The notes under the pieces are model-generated. The model worked only from the letters and a program-made list of their open reading frames with translations, was not told the DNA's origin and did no database searches. A stretch of 64,000 bases of DNA from Hydractinia symbiolongicarpus. Taxonomy: Eukaryota; Cnidaria; Hydrozoa; Anthoathecata; Hydractiniidae. Below are positions 24,372 to 36,181 of the stretch, one piece after another. The position numbers and the translations under genes were made by a program. The DNA lies in contig NC_079884.1 in NCBI RefSeq assembly GCF_029227915.1, positions 8,494,001 through 8,558,000 on the forward strand, read 5' to 3'. Position 1 is the stretch's first letter. Each line of letters begins with the position of its first letter.

Positions 24372-25421
24372 TTAATTTTCGTTCTCGTCAACTGTATCAG
24401 CTTGCGGTATAGGTTTATAAGAAGTATTTGAAAACCAACGTTTCAAAGTCATTACAGTTGTAGCAACAACAATCAAGATACCTCCTGTAATGTTCCATAT
24501 TGTTGGTTTGATTCCCATAGCAAAATATTGCAACAAAAATGCGTACAAAACATCAACATTTCGAATCAAGTTGACTGTAGTTGCATTCTCCAATCTCAAG
24601 GATAAAGTCAAAAAGCATAACGCCACTAAACTGGTCAACCCAACAGATACGATGCTGATTTGAGACACCATTGAAGAAGGGAATACAAATTTGTGCTGTT
24701 GTATCACCATAATAAAAGGTGATAGTAAAGTCCCAAACAAACTTGGAAAAAATATCGTAAGAAATTGTGAATTTTTATTAGCGAACTTTCTTGTTAAAAC
24801 AAAATACAATGCCAAACACGTCCCACCAAGAAGTGCGTAGAAAACTCCCAAAAGATAAACAAATTCATATTTGCTCCTTGGTAATTTTCTACTTTGAAAT
24901 AAAACCGTTTTTGGTGATAGATTACTTCCAAAAAGAAAATTCGGCCTTGCCACAATGAGAACACCGATAAAGCTCACGCAACCACAAGCTATATCAAACC
25001 AGCGGCATCGTTCTTTTAATATGACTTGCGAAAAGATTGCACAAAAAAATGGACTGGTGAATGTTATTACTAAAGTATCTGATATTGGAATCTTATCCAA
25101 TGAAAGGTAAGTAAATACAATGTTAAAATAACCTGCCAAGCCCATGCATATTAAGGAACAGAGATCTTTTTTCTCAACCAACACACTTGTTCTACGTATG
25201 ACCATTACAGGAGCAATCACAACTAATTGCACCGCTACTCGAGCAAAAACAATTTCTAATGTTGGTATTTTCGTTGAAGGATTTTGATCAATAGTAACTT
25301 GAACTAAAAAGTTACTTATTGTGAACATAACACCTGATAGGGCGGCCAAAAGATAAGCGACAAGCGGATGAATGAGAATATCGAGTTCGTTGTTTCTATG
25401 TTCACAATGTTTCGAATCCAT
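24372..25421 (-). CDS. DMT-superfamily (EamA) transporter, SLC35G-like, 349 aa
   Basis: One uninterrupted reading frame encodes about ten hydrophobic segments in two EamA halves (about residues 20-165 and 190-330). The first starts in the region LVAYLLAALSGVMF and the second near FVYLLGVFYALLGG. The motif YLSLDKIPISDTLVITFTSP-FF plus the following KE near the end of the first half, and the ENATTVNLIRNVDVLYAFLLQ block in the second, are typical of SLC35G/acyl-malonyl condensing enzyme-like (AMAC) members. The length suits the family (about 340 aa). The expected location is a cellular membrane; substrates of this subfamily are poorly known. Upstream on the minus strand a pyrimidine-rich TATTTAG acceptor (about 25,467) suggests a 5' UTR intron. 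It is intact, with no neighbour of related function. Confidence 0.88.
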   Translation of the reverse strand: MDSKHCEHRNNELDILIHPLVAYLLAALSGVMFTISNFLVQVTIDQNPSTKIPTLEIVFARVAVQLVVIAPVMVIRRTSVLVEKKDLCSLICMGLAGYFNIVFTYLSLDKIPISDTLVITFTSPFFCAIFSQVILKERCRWFDIACGCVSFIGVLIVARPNFLFGSNLSPKTVLFQSRKLPRSKYEFVYLLGVFYALLGGTCLALYFVLTRKFANKNSQFLTIFFPSLFGTLLSPFIMVIQQHKFVFPSSMVSQISIVSVGLTSLVALCFLTLSLRLENATTVNLIRNVDVLYAFLLQYFAMGIKPTIWNITGGILIVVATTVMTLKRWFSNTSYKPIPQADTVDENEN

Positions 25422-26060
25422 CTTCTTGTTATCTCATCACGGTAGAGTGATTTCTTCTTACTCCCTAAATACAAAACAATTAGCAAATTGTTAGTTGCGT
25501 CTTCAAAAAGAACTTTTTTACATACATCCAATTTATATTTCAGATTTGTACCGCTTGTTTAGTTTCAGTCAGTATTATAATATATATTTCCCAGAGGTAA
25601 ATATTTCGGTATGATTATCCACACGTTAGGTATAAGTAATGTGCGCAACGTGTTTCGCATCATTGCACGCATGCAGGAAATTATTTTGTTCGTCTTTTTT
25701 TGTGACACTTTATCCTGACAATGTTACCAAAACACACATCATGAGTTATGGAGCGACGTATTGTTTTGTTGTTTCTTCAAAAGCAATGAACACGAGCTTA
25801 GACTTGTACAGGCACAATATAAACAATAAACTATCAAAGTAATCCAATCAAAAATTGATGAATCTTTTTATAAATAAGTACTCTTACTTAAAATTCACAC
25901 TAAAAACGCGGCAGCAGCAGCAGCAGCGTCATGCGGTAAACTCAAAGGTCGACTTTTTTGATTTTATCACGAGCATGTGCAAAAAAAAAAAAAACGCTTT
26001 ATCTTTAGTAAACATCGGCAAGATAATTAAAATTAAAAGATAATCTCAGGCCGTCACGCA
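25422..26060. other. Upstream region of the transporter; no gene
   Basis: Likely holds the 5' UTR and promoter of the SLC35G-like gene. A short CAG repeat (25,914-25,926) and an A run (25,981-25,994) are the only notable features. Confidence 0.4.
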
Positions 26061-26063
26061 AAA

Positions 26064-26119
26064 CAAAATCTACGACATATCCAAATATATCTTTCAGCAA
26101 GCTTTCGCCAACGCCCAGG
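26064..26119 (+). repeat. 56-bp inverted terminal copy of the Penelope-like element, left arm
   Basis: Reverse complement of 27,674-27,729 with a single mismatch (CAGCAAG against CAACAAG). The right arm is coding sequence of the element. Such partial inverted pseudo-LTRs are known for Penelope-like elements. Confidence 0.85.
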
Positions 26120-27770
26120 TTGGCATGTTCACACTGCTTCTAATTTTATTTTACAAGTTGAGATAAAATACTAAACATAATAGGATATAATAGGAAGAAA
26201 ATAGAGCTATCATAATAATTCTAAAGGCATAGATTTTACCGTGTTTTTTAAAATGGGACGGTCACGCTCAATTAATAAGCTCTCTATCAGAGTAAGTTTA
26301 AAATCTTTAGACTCTTCCGCAAGTACTGAGAAGTTGTGAAACGATGCTGGAGAGTAATTAAAAAACATTAAATGTTCGAGAACGGCACTGGCCTGGGGAC
26401 CAAGTTTAACGCGTTTACCTGTAACTGCAGAAATACCTAAATGCTCAGACATACGGACTTTAAAATGGCGTTTTGTTTTGCCATAATAAGTGGCGTTGCA
26501 GCCACTACACTTAAAACAGTAAACGAGTCCGGAGCGTAACGATTCGGGTATTCTGTCCTTAAAGGCAAAGCAGCTACGTAGCATCCTCTTAGAAAAAAAT
26601 ATAAGTTTAACATTACAATGTGCCAGTTTCTGCTTAAACAAACGGTGCAAACGTGTTCTAATTTGTAAGGTAATCTTTCCTAAAAAGGTAAAACAAGGAC
26701 TAACTCTTTCTTAGGAGCAAGGGACACTTGTTCCTTCGGTTCGTAATTTCTGCTCTTGAAAATTCTGAGACAGAATTCAAAAACCTTTGAAGGGTATCCA
26801 TTCCTTTCAAAAATAGTCTTCAACTGAGATATTTCTACATGAAATTTATTAAGATCTGAACACAGATGGTAACAACGATAAAGTAAAGAAAAAATCAAGC
26901 CGTGTTTATATTCCATGGGTATGAAACTAGAAAAGTTATTATAAACTCCACTAAATGTTGGTTTCCTATATACGTTGGTGACAAAAGAATCACCTTCACG
27001 CATGACGCAAACGTCCAAGAATGGCAAAACCTTATCACATTCTTCTTCAAACGTGAATTTAATATTCTGATGCCTAGAATTAATATATTCATAAAAATTT
27101 TGAACATGCTCACGTGATTCAAATAAAACAAAAATATCATCAACATATCGCCTATAATAGATCGCCTTAAATTCAGACGGACAATTTTTAAGCCAAATGT
27201 TTTCATAATGACACATAAAAATATTGGCCAGTGTAGGCCCTAACGGAGACCCCATGGCCACACCGTCAATTTGCTTACAATATATGCCGTTGAAAACAAA
27301 AATAGACTCGGTAGTCGCTAGAGTAAGAAGATGTTTCAAATCTTTCTTAGGAATACCATCTATACAATTAGATTCTATCTCATTGATAATAATATCAATC
27401 GTTTCATCTAAAGGAATATTCGGAAAAAGTGAATTAACATCAAAACTAGCCATTAACAGTTAGGATTCTGCTGAACAATTTCAGACGCAAAACTGAAGGA
27501 GTCTTTCACGGTATAGTCATTGATAGTGAGACTTACAAGCTTAGGTACAAGAAACTTTGCAAGCTTGTGCGTGGGAGTACCAATAGCAGAAAGAATAGGA
27601 CGAAACTTAGGTACGCCATTAACACAAGGTTTATGTACCTTGGCTAGACCATATCCTGGTGTTTTGTATGGTGCCTGGGCGTTGGCGAAAGCTTGTTGAA
27701 AGATATATTTGGATATGTCGTAGATTTTGTCGTTCTTATTTTTTAATATCTTAAAAAAACTGCTCTACCG
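26064..27770 (-). mobile_element. Penelope-like element (RT + GIY-YIG), frameshifted
   Basis: Minus-strand frames: about 27,740-27,470 gives the N-terminal block (YKTPGYGLAKVHK, FRPILSAIGTPTHKLAKFL). 27,453-26,680 gives the reverse transcriptase with SFDVNSLFPNIPL, GVAMGSPLGPTLANIFM and the catalytic box YRRYVDDIFV. 26,650-26,210 gives a GIY-YIG endonuclease with GLVYCFKCSGCNATYYGKTKR and the downstream glutamate in LIESLLIERDRP. Single-nucleotide frameshifts separate the first two parts (near 27,455) and the last two (in a T run near 26,677). PLEs copy via RT primed by the GIY-YIG nick. An inverted 56-bp copy of its own 5' coding sequence lies at its 3' end (26,064-26,119). The element is broken, but changes are few. 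Confidence 0.9.
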
Positions 27771-28741
27771 ACTTTTTTATTATCTGACAACACCGATACA
27801 TCTACCCATTCTACGACGACAACTATTCACAAACGAGTGTTCAATGAATCCTCTATAGCCAAATTTTGACAACTCTTGCTAGGGGCAAACTGGGAACTCA
27901 TAAAAGGAACAAAAACACGAATGACTGGTATAATTTATTTTTAAAACTTTTTTCAATGCATTTCCCATAAAGAAGTTTAATATTAAAACAAAACTTTTAT
28001 TGAGTCCATAGGTGACTAAGGGTCAACTGCAGTCTTCCAAGAAAAAACAAAAGCTTTATGGAAAGTATTTGAAAAATAAGACCCACCAAAACGAAAAAAA
28101 GTACAAAGGATTAATCTATCAAAACAAAATACAAATAGCTAATAAGTATAAAAACATATAAAGTAGCAAAAATAGTTTATTCCTTACGAAGCTCTTCGTT
28201 ATATGGTATCATCTTGAGGTATATACAAAATTTAAAATTATCCAGTTCATATACATCATTAAAATACCATAACTATCGACATAAAAACGCACGTAAGAAT
28301 AAAACTTTCGTCACAATACAGAAAAACTAAAAACCAATTATGAACCTATAGCTAAAGACAAAATGGATAATTTTATTTTTGCTCCCTTGGCGCTTTTATA
28401 TCACGGGAGTTATTAAAGTAGGCGGGTCGATACATAGCGTTATGCAGTATTGATCATGGACAGTGTAAAAAACACAATTTTCTGCCTTGAAAAGGATATA
28501 AGTCAACTTAAAAACAACTAGTTTACAAGCACTGTACATCATGTAATCGAGTCAAGAAAAATACCCCACCACGTGACCAGACAGGAGCTACTTTCGAGGT
28601 TTTAATCTCAAATGAAAATAGAATCATACGGCATACGAGACAATAAACTGAATTGGTTATTCTCTCATATTCTTATTTCCTTATTTTACTGTTATGTTTA
28701 GAATTTCAGCAAGATCGTAAAAATTAAAATTAGTGTTAACA

Positions 28742-28860
28742 TGCAAACCTGGGTGTTGACGAATGCTTGCTGAGGAAAGAATAGATTTTGCATACCTCTT
28801 AGATTTTTCTTTTTTTTTCTTTCTTATCCACTGTACCAACTTTTGTATTAATGACTTCCA
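28742..28860 (-). mobile_element. Diverged fragment of the Penelope-like 5' region
   Basis: CCTGGGTGTTGACGAATGC and the following pyrimidine-rich stretch match 27,674-27,790 with many substitutions. An old partial copy in the same orientation. Confidence 0.5.
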
Positions 28861-28879
28861 AAATACTTAAATTTTACTA

Positions 28880-29085
28880 ATTACTGAGGTTAACAACCTA
28901 ATTTATATCCACAGTGACATATTCTTTTCTGATATTTTAAGCCAGGAAATAGGAAAGATAAAAGAGTGGTTTCAAGCTAAGCAACTGTCGTTAAATGTTA
29001 AAAGAACAAAAACACTACGTTTTTCTAAACCATATAAAATTCACAATGCACCTCTTAAGCTTTATATTTTAAAAATAAACGGCAT
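28880..29085 (+). pseudogene. Second type of LINE reverse-transcriptase fragment
   Basis: The frame HSDIFFSDIL through EWFQAKQLSLNVKRTK and FSKPYK-I matches the segment just after the catalytic box of CR1/Jockey-type reverse transcriptases (WF-ANKLSLNV-KTK). It is only about 65 residues and lacks a start and the catalytic aspartates. It differs from the LINE at 11.5-15.3 kb. Confidence 0.65.
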
Positions 29086-29090
29086 TGACC

Positions 29091-29179
29091 AACCTCGTTT
29101 CCAGCGCCTGTTGTCTCTTTTCTATAACTGGGACGTATTGTCTTCCTGATGTCAGAAAAGATACAAGATGCCCTGGGAA
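29091..29179. mobile_element. Small CAACCTCG-type MITE
   Basis: Ends read CCAACCTCGTTTCCAG and the inverse CTGGGAACGAGG about 90 bp apart. I could not identify a target duplication, so the exact borders are uncertain. Confidence 0.45.
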
Positions 29180-29590
29180 CGAGGCAGAGGCAGAACAACA
29201 GGAAATTTATTTCTTATGTTTTAAGTCAGTTTTTGCAACACGTATTTTTAGTGTTTTTTACTTTTTCTCGAAAATTCGGACGTTTTCTCATGCTTTTAAT
29301 GTTTACATATCCTCTAAAGATAATTGGCACAAAAATATTCACTTTATAAAGCTAAGTCATATCTAAACCTGCATTGCTTACGTAATTTATATTTCTCCTT
29401 CATTCATAGTTGATAGTTATTCATAGTTATTCATAGAGATATTATTAAACGAGAATATGGCACCATAGTAGTTGTAGTCCACGAATACACGTTTTCCGAA
29501 TTACATGTTTTTAAATATTGGAATTTTGATGTTTTGACTTTAGGATCATATTCAACATCATTGAACCTAATCCGACAAGTGAAAGTGCTA

Positions 29591-32258
29591 TCTATATAAT
29601 AATACGCCAGTTCCGTGTGTCTGTCTGTCACTTTTGCAAAGTGGATTACATTCTTCAAAATTATATAAAATATATATAAAAAATAAAAAATATATATATA
29701 TATATACGCCTATAAAATTGTTCTGTAATTTACCAAACTTTACCGATAAAATAGTATTGACGTCAAAGGAAAGTTAATTAAGATTAGTGAAGCCATTACA
29801 ATGCACTTAAAACTTTGAGGCCAAATAACTTGGAAACGAGGTGGTGACGTCAATGTTTTTTCACCGCGTGGGTAACTAGGGACAACCTGGGACCAATTTG
29901 GGTAAGTTTTTCAAACCTGGGTCCCCGAATCCGTTTCGGAATGGACGGTTTGATGACGTCATCAAAAAACCTCTAAACCTTGATATCTCTGCAACCGTTT
30001 GTCATAGATACATGATCATATACATTTTCTTGATAAGCGTTTCAAGATCTATACGATGAAGGCAACATGTATACAAATTTCTAAAAAAATATATTTATTT
30101 TGTATTTGTCTGTGACTTTTGCAAAGTGGATAAACCTTCTTTGATAAAGTCTATAAAACATCGTCTATAAATTTGTTCTGTAAATTACCAAACTTTGACG
30201 TTAAAGTAATATTGACGTCAAACGAAAGTATATTAAAATTAGTGAAGCCATTGCATTGCACTTTTAAATTTGAGGCTAAATAACTTGGAAACGGGTGGAA
30301 ATAACTGACGTCATCTCCTGCGTAGGTAACTAGAGACCACCTGGGACCAATTTGGGTAAGTTTCCCATACTTGGGTCCCCGAATCCGTTTCGGAATAGAC
30401 GGGTTGATGACGTCACCAAAAAACCTTCAACCCTAATATCTCTGCAACCGTTTGTTAAAAACACGCGATCCTATACATTATCTTGATCAGCGTTTCAAGA
30501 CCTATACAATGAAGGCAGCAGGTATACAAATTTCTAAAAAAAAATTTTTGGGCGGTTGACTGACCATTGCTGACGTCAGCAAAATTTTAAAACCCTTATA
30601 TCTCATTAAACGCTTATCAAAAAGACATGATCATATACATTTTCTTGGTCAGCGTTTAAACCTCTGCACAGTACAGGCAACGAATAAATTAAATTTCGAC
30701 AAAAATTTTTGTAATTGCACTGCTGACGTCAGCAAAAAATCTAAAACAACCTATTTTTCCATTGTCCTTCTGCCTAAGTGGATTTTTCCACGGGCCTTAT
30801 CGACTAGTCTATATAATAATACGCCAGTTCCGTGTGTCTGTCTGTCACTTTTGCAAAGTGGATTACATTCTTCAAAATTTTCTTTAACAAATTCTATAAA
30901 ATATCGCCTATAAAATTGTTCTGTAATTTACCAAACTTTACCGATAAAATAGTATTGACGTCAAAGGAAAGTTAATTAGGATTAGTGAAGCCATTACAAT
31001 GCACTTAAAACTTTGAGGCCAAATAACTTGGAAACGAGGTGGTGACGTCAATGTTTTTTCACCGCGTGGGTAACTAGGAACAACCTGGGACCAATTTGGG
31101 TAAGTTTTCCAAACCTGGGTCCCCGAATCCGTTTCGGAATGGACGGTTTGATGACGTCATCAAAAAACCTTTAAACCTTGATATCTCTGCAACCGTTTGT
31201 CATAGATACATGATCATATACATTTTCTTGATAAGCGTTTCAAGACCTATACAATGAAGGCAGCAGGTATACGAATTTCTAAAAAAAAAATTTGGGGGGT
31301 TTGACTGGCCATTGCTGACATCAGCAAAATGTTAAAACCCTTATGTCTCATTAACTGCTTATCAAAAAGATATGATCATATACATTTTCTTGGTCAGCGT
31401 TTTAACATCTGCATAGTACAGGCAACGAATAAACTAAATTTCGCCAAATATTTTTGTAATTGCACTGCTGACGTCAGCAAAAAATCTAAAACAACCTACT
31501 TTTCCATTGTCCTTCTGCCTAAGTGGATTTTTCCACGGGCCTTATCGACTAGTCTATATAATAATACGCCAGTTCTGTCTGTCTGTCTGTGACTTTTGCA
31601 AAGTGGATAAAATTTCTTTAATAAAGTCTATAAAACATCGTCTATAAATTTGTTCTGTAAATTTCCAAACTTTGACGGCAATATTGACGTCAAAGGAAAG
31701 TATATTAAGATTAGTGAAGCCATTGCATTGCACTTTTAAATTTAAGGCTAAATAACTTGGAAACGGGTGGAAATAATTGACGTCATCTCCTGCATAGGTA
31801 ACTAGGCACCACCTGGGACCAATTTGGGTAAGTTTCCCAAACCTGGGTCCCCGATCCGTTTCGGAATGGACGGGTTGATGACGCCATCAAAAAACCTTCA
31901 AACCCTAATATCTCTGCAACCGTTTGTCAAAAATACGCGATCCTATACATTTTCTTGATCAGCGTTTCAAGACCTATACAATGAAGGCAGCAGGTATACA
32001 AATTTCTAAAAAAAAATTTTTTGACGTCAGCAAAATTTTAAAACCCTTATATCTCATTAACCGCTTATCAAAAAGACATAATCATATACATTTTCTTGGT
32101 CAACGTTTAAACCCCTGCGCAGTACAGGCAACGAATAAACTAAATTTCGCCAAAAATTTTTGTAATTGCACTGCTGACGTGAGCAAAAAATCTAAAACAA
32201 CCAATTTTTCCATTGTCCTTCTGCCTAAGTGGATTTTTGCACGGGCCTTATCGACTAT
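29591..32258 (+). mobile_element. Head-to-tail array of Helitron-like units (about four)
   Basis: Units start TCTATATAATAATACGCC and end with GTGGATTTTTCCAC (a hairpin), then GGGCCTTATCGA and CTAG. Junctions are exact: CTAG|TCTATA at 30,807/30,808 and 31,552/31,553. Units are 29,591 to about 30,090 (3' truncated), about 30,091-30,807 (5' truncated), 30,808-31,552 (745 bp) and 31,553-32,258 (706 bp, ending CTAT). The array lies between a host A and T. A TC start, a CTRR end preceded by a hairpin and A/T insertion without duplication are the accepted Helitron signature. No Rep/helicase is encoded, so the units are non-autonomous. Several TGACGTCA palindromes recur in each unit. Confidence 0.8.
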
Positions 32259-33600
32259 TTATTATAGTATTATTCTTACGGTCAAAATTTTCCACTTGCG
32301 CTTATAATCTAGTACAAAATTAAAAAACATGTTGTAACAGGTTGTTTGTTGTATGAATCTGAAGATTTCCCAATCTATCAAGTTTAAGGTATGGATTTAA
32401 AAAATCACATTTATTTTGTTTGAAGATTTTTAGAAATAGCCGCGGTACATTAAAGAAAACTAATACGGAAAAGGTTTATTAGGTTTTACCCATATTACCC
32501 ATATTGTCGCCGTTTTTACTATCGAGACTAGTGAAGCACGGGAGGGTACCAGTCTTATGTAGCGGTACATTAATTATTAGTTTTTAAATGTTGATAACAG
32601 AACTACCCTGTTGAACGGTATAAAAGGTACAAAAACCTAATATTGTTCAAATAAAGCATTTTGAATTATTTTTTTATGTTCAATTGGTTTCGTTTGTTAC
32701 CTTTTTTTGTGATCTGAAATTATATGAAGCTAGATTTGTATTTGCTTACAAGGAGTTTCTAAACGAATTTTCTTCCGAAACGGCTGGTTTATTCTAAATT
32801 AAAATACGAACTTAACATTGCAAAACATTAAATGCTTACAAAACAAGTCTGGACCTCTGTGGTCATGTGATGTTTCTTGACTCGATTAACTGATGTCGTG
32901 CTTGTAAGCTAGCAGTTTTTAATTAGACTTATCGTTTGTAGGCACCTAATTGGATTTTTTAAAAACGTTTTAATGTTTAAGCTACATGTAAATCTGAAAC
33001 TTAGTTACGTAGCCAGTCTTTGTCTTGTAACTTAGTGCTAATTATAGCTATAGCTAGCCCTAAGTGAAAGTTTCATTATATGTAAAAATTTAGCACACTA
33101 GCTAGCTAGCTAAATATTTATCCATTTTATTGGTGTTTTTGTTTTCAATCATGAGCTTAAATTTTTAATCATGAGCTTCACCAGGCTGACTGCCACTACT
33201 GCTACCACTGCCACTACTAAATACCTCTGGAAAGAGACTCCTTAAAAGTTAGTAGGCCACTATTAAAAATTTATTTGACATTACATGAAGCGTGTCAACT
33301 CTCCAAAGGCTAGCTAGCTCATTTCCTAACTCAGGATGAGTTGATTCAGCGGGTTGACTCGATTCATATAAAATCAATTTAACCAGCCAGTACCAGGTTG
33401 AAAAAACAGAATCATGCGCATTGCTTCCGAAATAATCGTCGAAATTGCATTTGATAATTTTTTTTAGATTGTTGTTTCCCAACGCTCAGATTTTGTGTTG
33501 TCTTCTTTTTTACATTTTCTTTATTATGGTGCGCTGATGTATCGTCTGCGTATTTTCGTTCATGCTCGAATTCGTTATCTTTCCCCGTCTTCATAACAGC
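32259..33600. other. No gene recognised
   Basis: Repeat-poor intergenic sequence with short (AGCT)n clusters near 33,050-33,115. No ORF with family character. Confidence 0.4.
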
Positions 33601-33635
33601 TTGCGATTTCGAGGGATGGTTGAAAGAAATCTATC

Positions 33636-34315
33636 TGTTCTGCCCAATCTTGGAACGTTCCCCGTCTTAAGGCCAATCTTCTGACAATGACAAATGGGTA
33701 GCCAGTCTTAAGACCGGACTGCCCAATCTATGGACATACAAGTCCAATCTTAGAACAATTGTGGAAAATAAAGAGAACGGTGACAATTTTAGGCTGTACC
33801 TCTTAAAAGAAACTTTTTTCGGCAAATCAAAAAATTATACCATATATATAAATATGTGTACAAAAAAATTGAAACTATTCAACCATATATAGCTGACTAT
33901 CGCTAGCTAGCTAGCTAGCTGAACTTCTTATTCAAAATGAAGTTACCAGCTAACGATTTATCTGATTCTTTATATATAAACATTTTATTTTTAAGATTTG
34001 GTCACTACGAGCTGTATATAATATGTGCTAGCTAAGCTATAGCTAGCTAGCTACGATTTTTACTATGTCCAAAAACTGGCCTGGTCAATTCAATAGTTTT
34101 TTGTTTATCATATACCTCAAATGTGCCTGAGAATGGATGTTGGGTCCTGCTTGTGTCCCTTCTTTAAAATCTAAGAGGCGTCTAAAGATGGGCCTATCAT
34201 GGTCTCCTGCCCAATCATGTGACGCCTCACCCAGTCATAAGACTGGCCAGCCAGTGTTATGACTGGGCATTTTTATGTCCAACGATCGGGCAGCATCCTA
34301 AGATTGGGCAGAACA
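33636..34315. mobile_element. 680-bp palindromic MITE with TGTTCTGCCCAATC termini
   Basis: The left end TGTTCTGCCCAATCTTGG and the right end, whose reverse complement is TGTTCTGCCCAATCTTAGG, are inverted. TATC lies at both borders (33,632-33,635 and 34,316-34,319). Several further CCCAGTC(T/A)TAAGAC-type subterminal blocks alternate orientation. The interior has (AGCT)n runs and no ORF. Confidence 0.75.
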
Positions 34316-35660
34316 TATCTACTAATGTCAATTTATATAGTATTCATTTCTGACAATACATTGTTTTTCAATTTTGCAACAACTTTCAAAACTAAACTTT
34401 TTTCCACTGTTAGCCTTTTGTTTTTAAGCTCGTGATTGTCTAATAAAACAACTTACGAAATAGCAAAATCACTGAAATTTAACGCTACCATTCCCAAAAG
34501 CTTTTAATAAACATATTCACAATGTAAACCAAGGCGTTACCTAAAGGTTTTGTGGAGAGCGGAGTTCAAGAGAGTGAGGGAAGGGGAGGTTTTGGATAAG
34601 AACTTTGGCTTGCAATGCCTTTAGCTCAGATCTAGTTAATAATTGGATTGCATTAACGGGAGTCGTTCCAAATATGGTGGGTGACTAAAAGTATATGTGC
34701 CCATTTGACGTTGTGTGGCAAATCTTAATTTTTAAATAAACCACTAGCACCGAGTCCTGTCTCGCTGTGGAATTCTTGCAGTCATTCTAAATTGGGAAAG
34801 AATGTTAATTCTCGCAGTGCAAATGTCTCATTTATAACATTTAATACGCCAAAGTCCAAAATCTGTTCACTCAGCTCCCACGGTCAATAGTTTTATCGTT
34901 AAAAGCGATGCGGAACCTAGTAATATCAGAAAAATATCGCTAAATACGTGTTGGTACGAATATGTGACGAAACTGTTGAAACGCAAACGGACTGTTACCG
35001 TTAGAAATTCAATGAAATGCAGTTTTGTAAACTGTCTTCACTTCTTCAGCGTGCGAAAACAGCTAGGACTGGTTCCACAGTGAAAAATGACTTATTCTTG
35101 AGCTTGAATTTGAGAAAAAATGATCACTCTGACGTCAGCAACAATTAGCACATTTTGAGAGTTGGAATGTAGCCATATGTCCTATTAATTTGTCTGCTTT
35201 ATGATGATACCACGCCTAGCGTCTATCAAAGGTTGTGTATAAGAGTTTTTCCAGGCATCCATCCGTTTCAAATACCACTGTCCGCAGTATAGACGTGTTT
35301 GCTCTGTATCATACTCCCTTTTGGTGGATTCCATATTTCTATTATATTACACTATGCACGCTGTAGATCATAAGAAGGACTACTGAATTTGTTTTTTAAA
35401 AAAAACGTACGAAATAAACAAAAATAAGTATACTAAGTTTAGTCTGAAGATATTTTTTTAATGGCAAAGTTTTTTCTCGATTTTATAACGAGGAAATTTT
35501 CCAAATTAAGCGGTTGTATGTCGAGCATGCAAGTCCAGAAAACGCCAAATTGGTGTCCAATCTGAAGCTTCCTTTAACATCTAGCTATTCAGTCCGCAGA
35601 AAGTGAGTTGATAGTTTAATTGTCTAAAGTTACTGTTGCCGAAAGTCACGCAAGAGGTAA
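34316..35660. other. Intergenic; one dispersed-repeat copy
   Basis: Contains 35,132-35,175, the inverse of the repeat at 18,538-18,583, with the GACGTCAGC palindrome. Otherwise no gene was recognised. Confidence 0.4.
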
Positions 35661-35669
35661 GAATCTATG

Positions 35670-35803
35670 TTAAAATACCCGTATATGTCTGTCTCTCTGT
35701 CACGCAAAATGGTAGCTTAGCTGCGCGAGTAGCGAGACGCACGCAATGCGGTATAAAAATGACAGGCGAACCCGTGGATTTTTCCACGGGCTAATTACTG
35801 GTT
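35670..35803 (+). mobile_element. Isolated Helitron-like 3' end
   Basis: CCCGTGGATTTTTCCACGGG forms an 8-bp-stem hairpin followed by CTAATTA and CTGG, then T. This fits a Helitron CTRR terminus. The upstream GTCTGTCTCTCTGTCACGC resembles the start of the array units at 29.6-32.3 kb. Confidence 0.6.
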
Positions 35804-36181
35804 AAACAATAAAATTCAAGCCTCCACAAACACAAAAAAAACAGTCGGATTTAACTATGAATTTATGAATTTATGGGTTTGTCTTGTAATAGCTAATATT
35901 AGTGCATAAATGCGTTAAAATATATTAACCTCAAAATTCATTTTGAGGGGGCTGATCTGTATTTGTCGATCTTGCAAAAAAAACCACTTTTTATATCAAA
36001 ATTAAGGAATCCCAATGCTCGAAATAATCTAAAAAGTGCCAAAATTAGTGCGGCTGGACAGGAGCGCAAAAAATTACTAAATTACATTAAGACGCGCGAA
36101 AATTACTGCTAGTATTGTAACCAGCTAAACATAATAAGCGCGAAAAAGAAAAAAACCCTTGATATGCAGTTTTTAGGTAAA

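Noticed and set aside
31329-32307. Two similar frames of 87 and 127 aa in the Helitron-like array
   Set aside because: They are chance frames in repeated non-coding units, with no domain and no conservation of codon positions between units.
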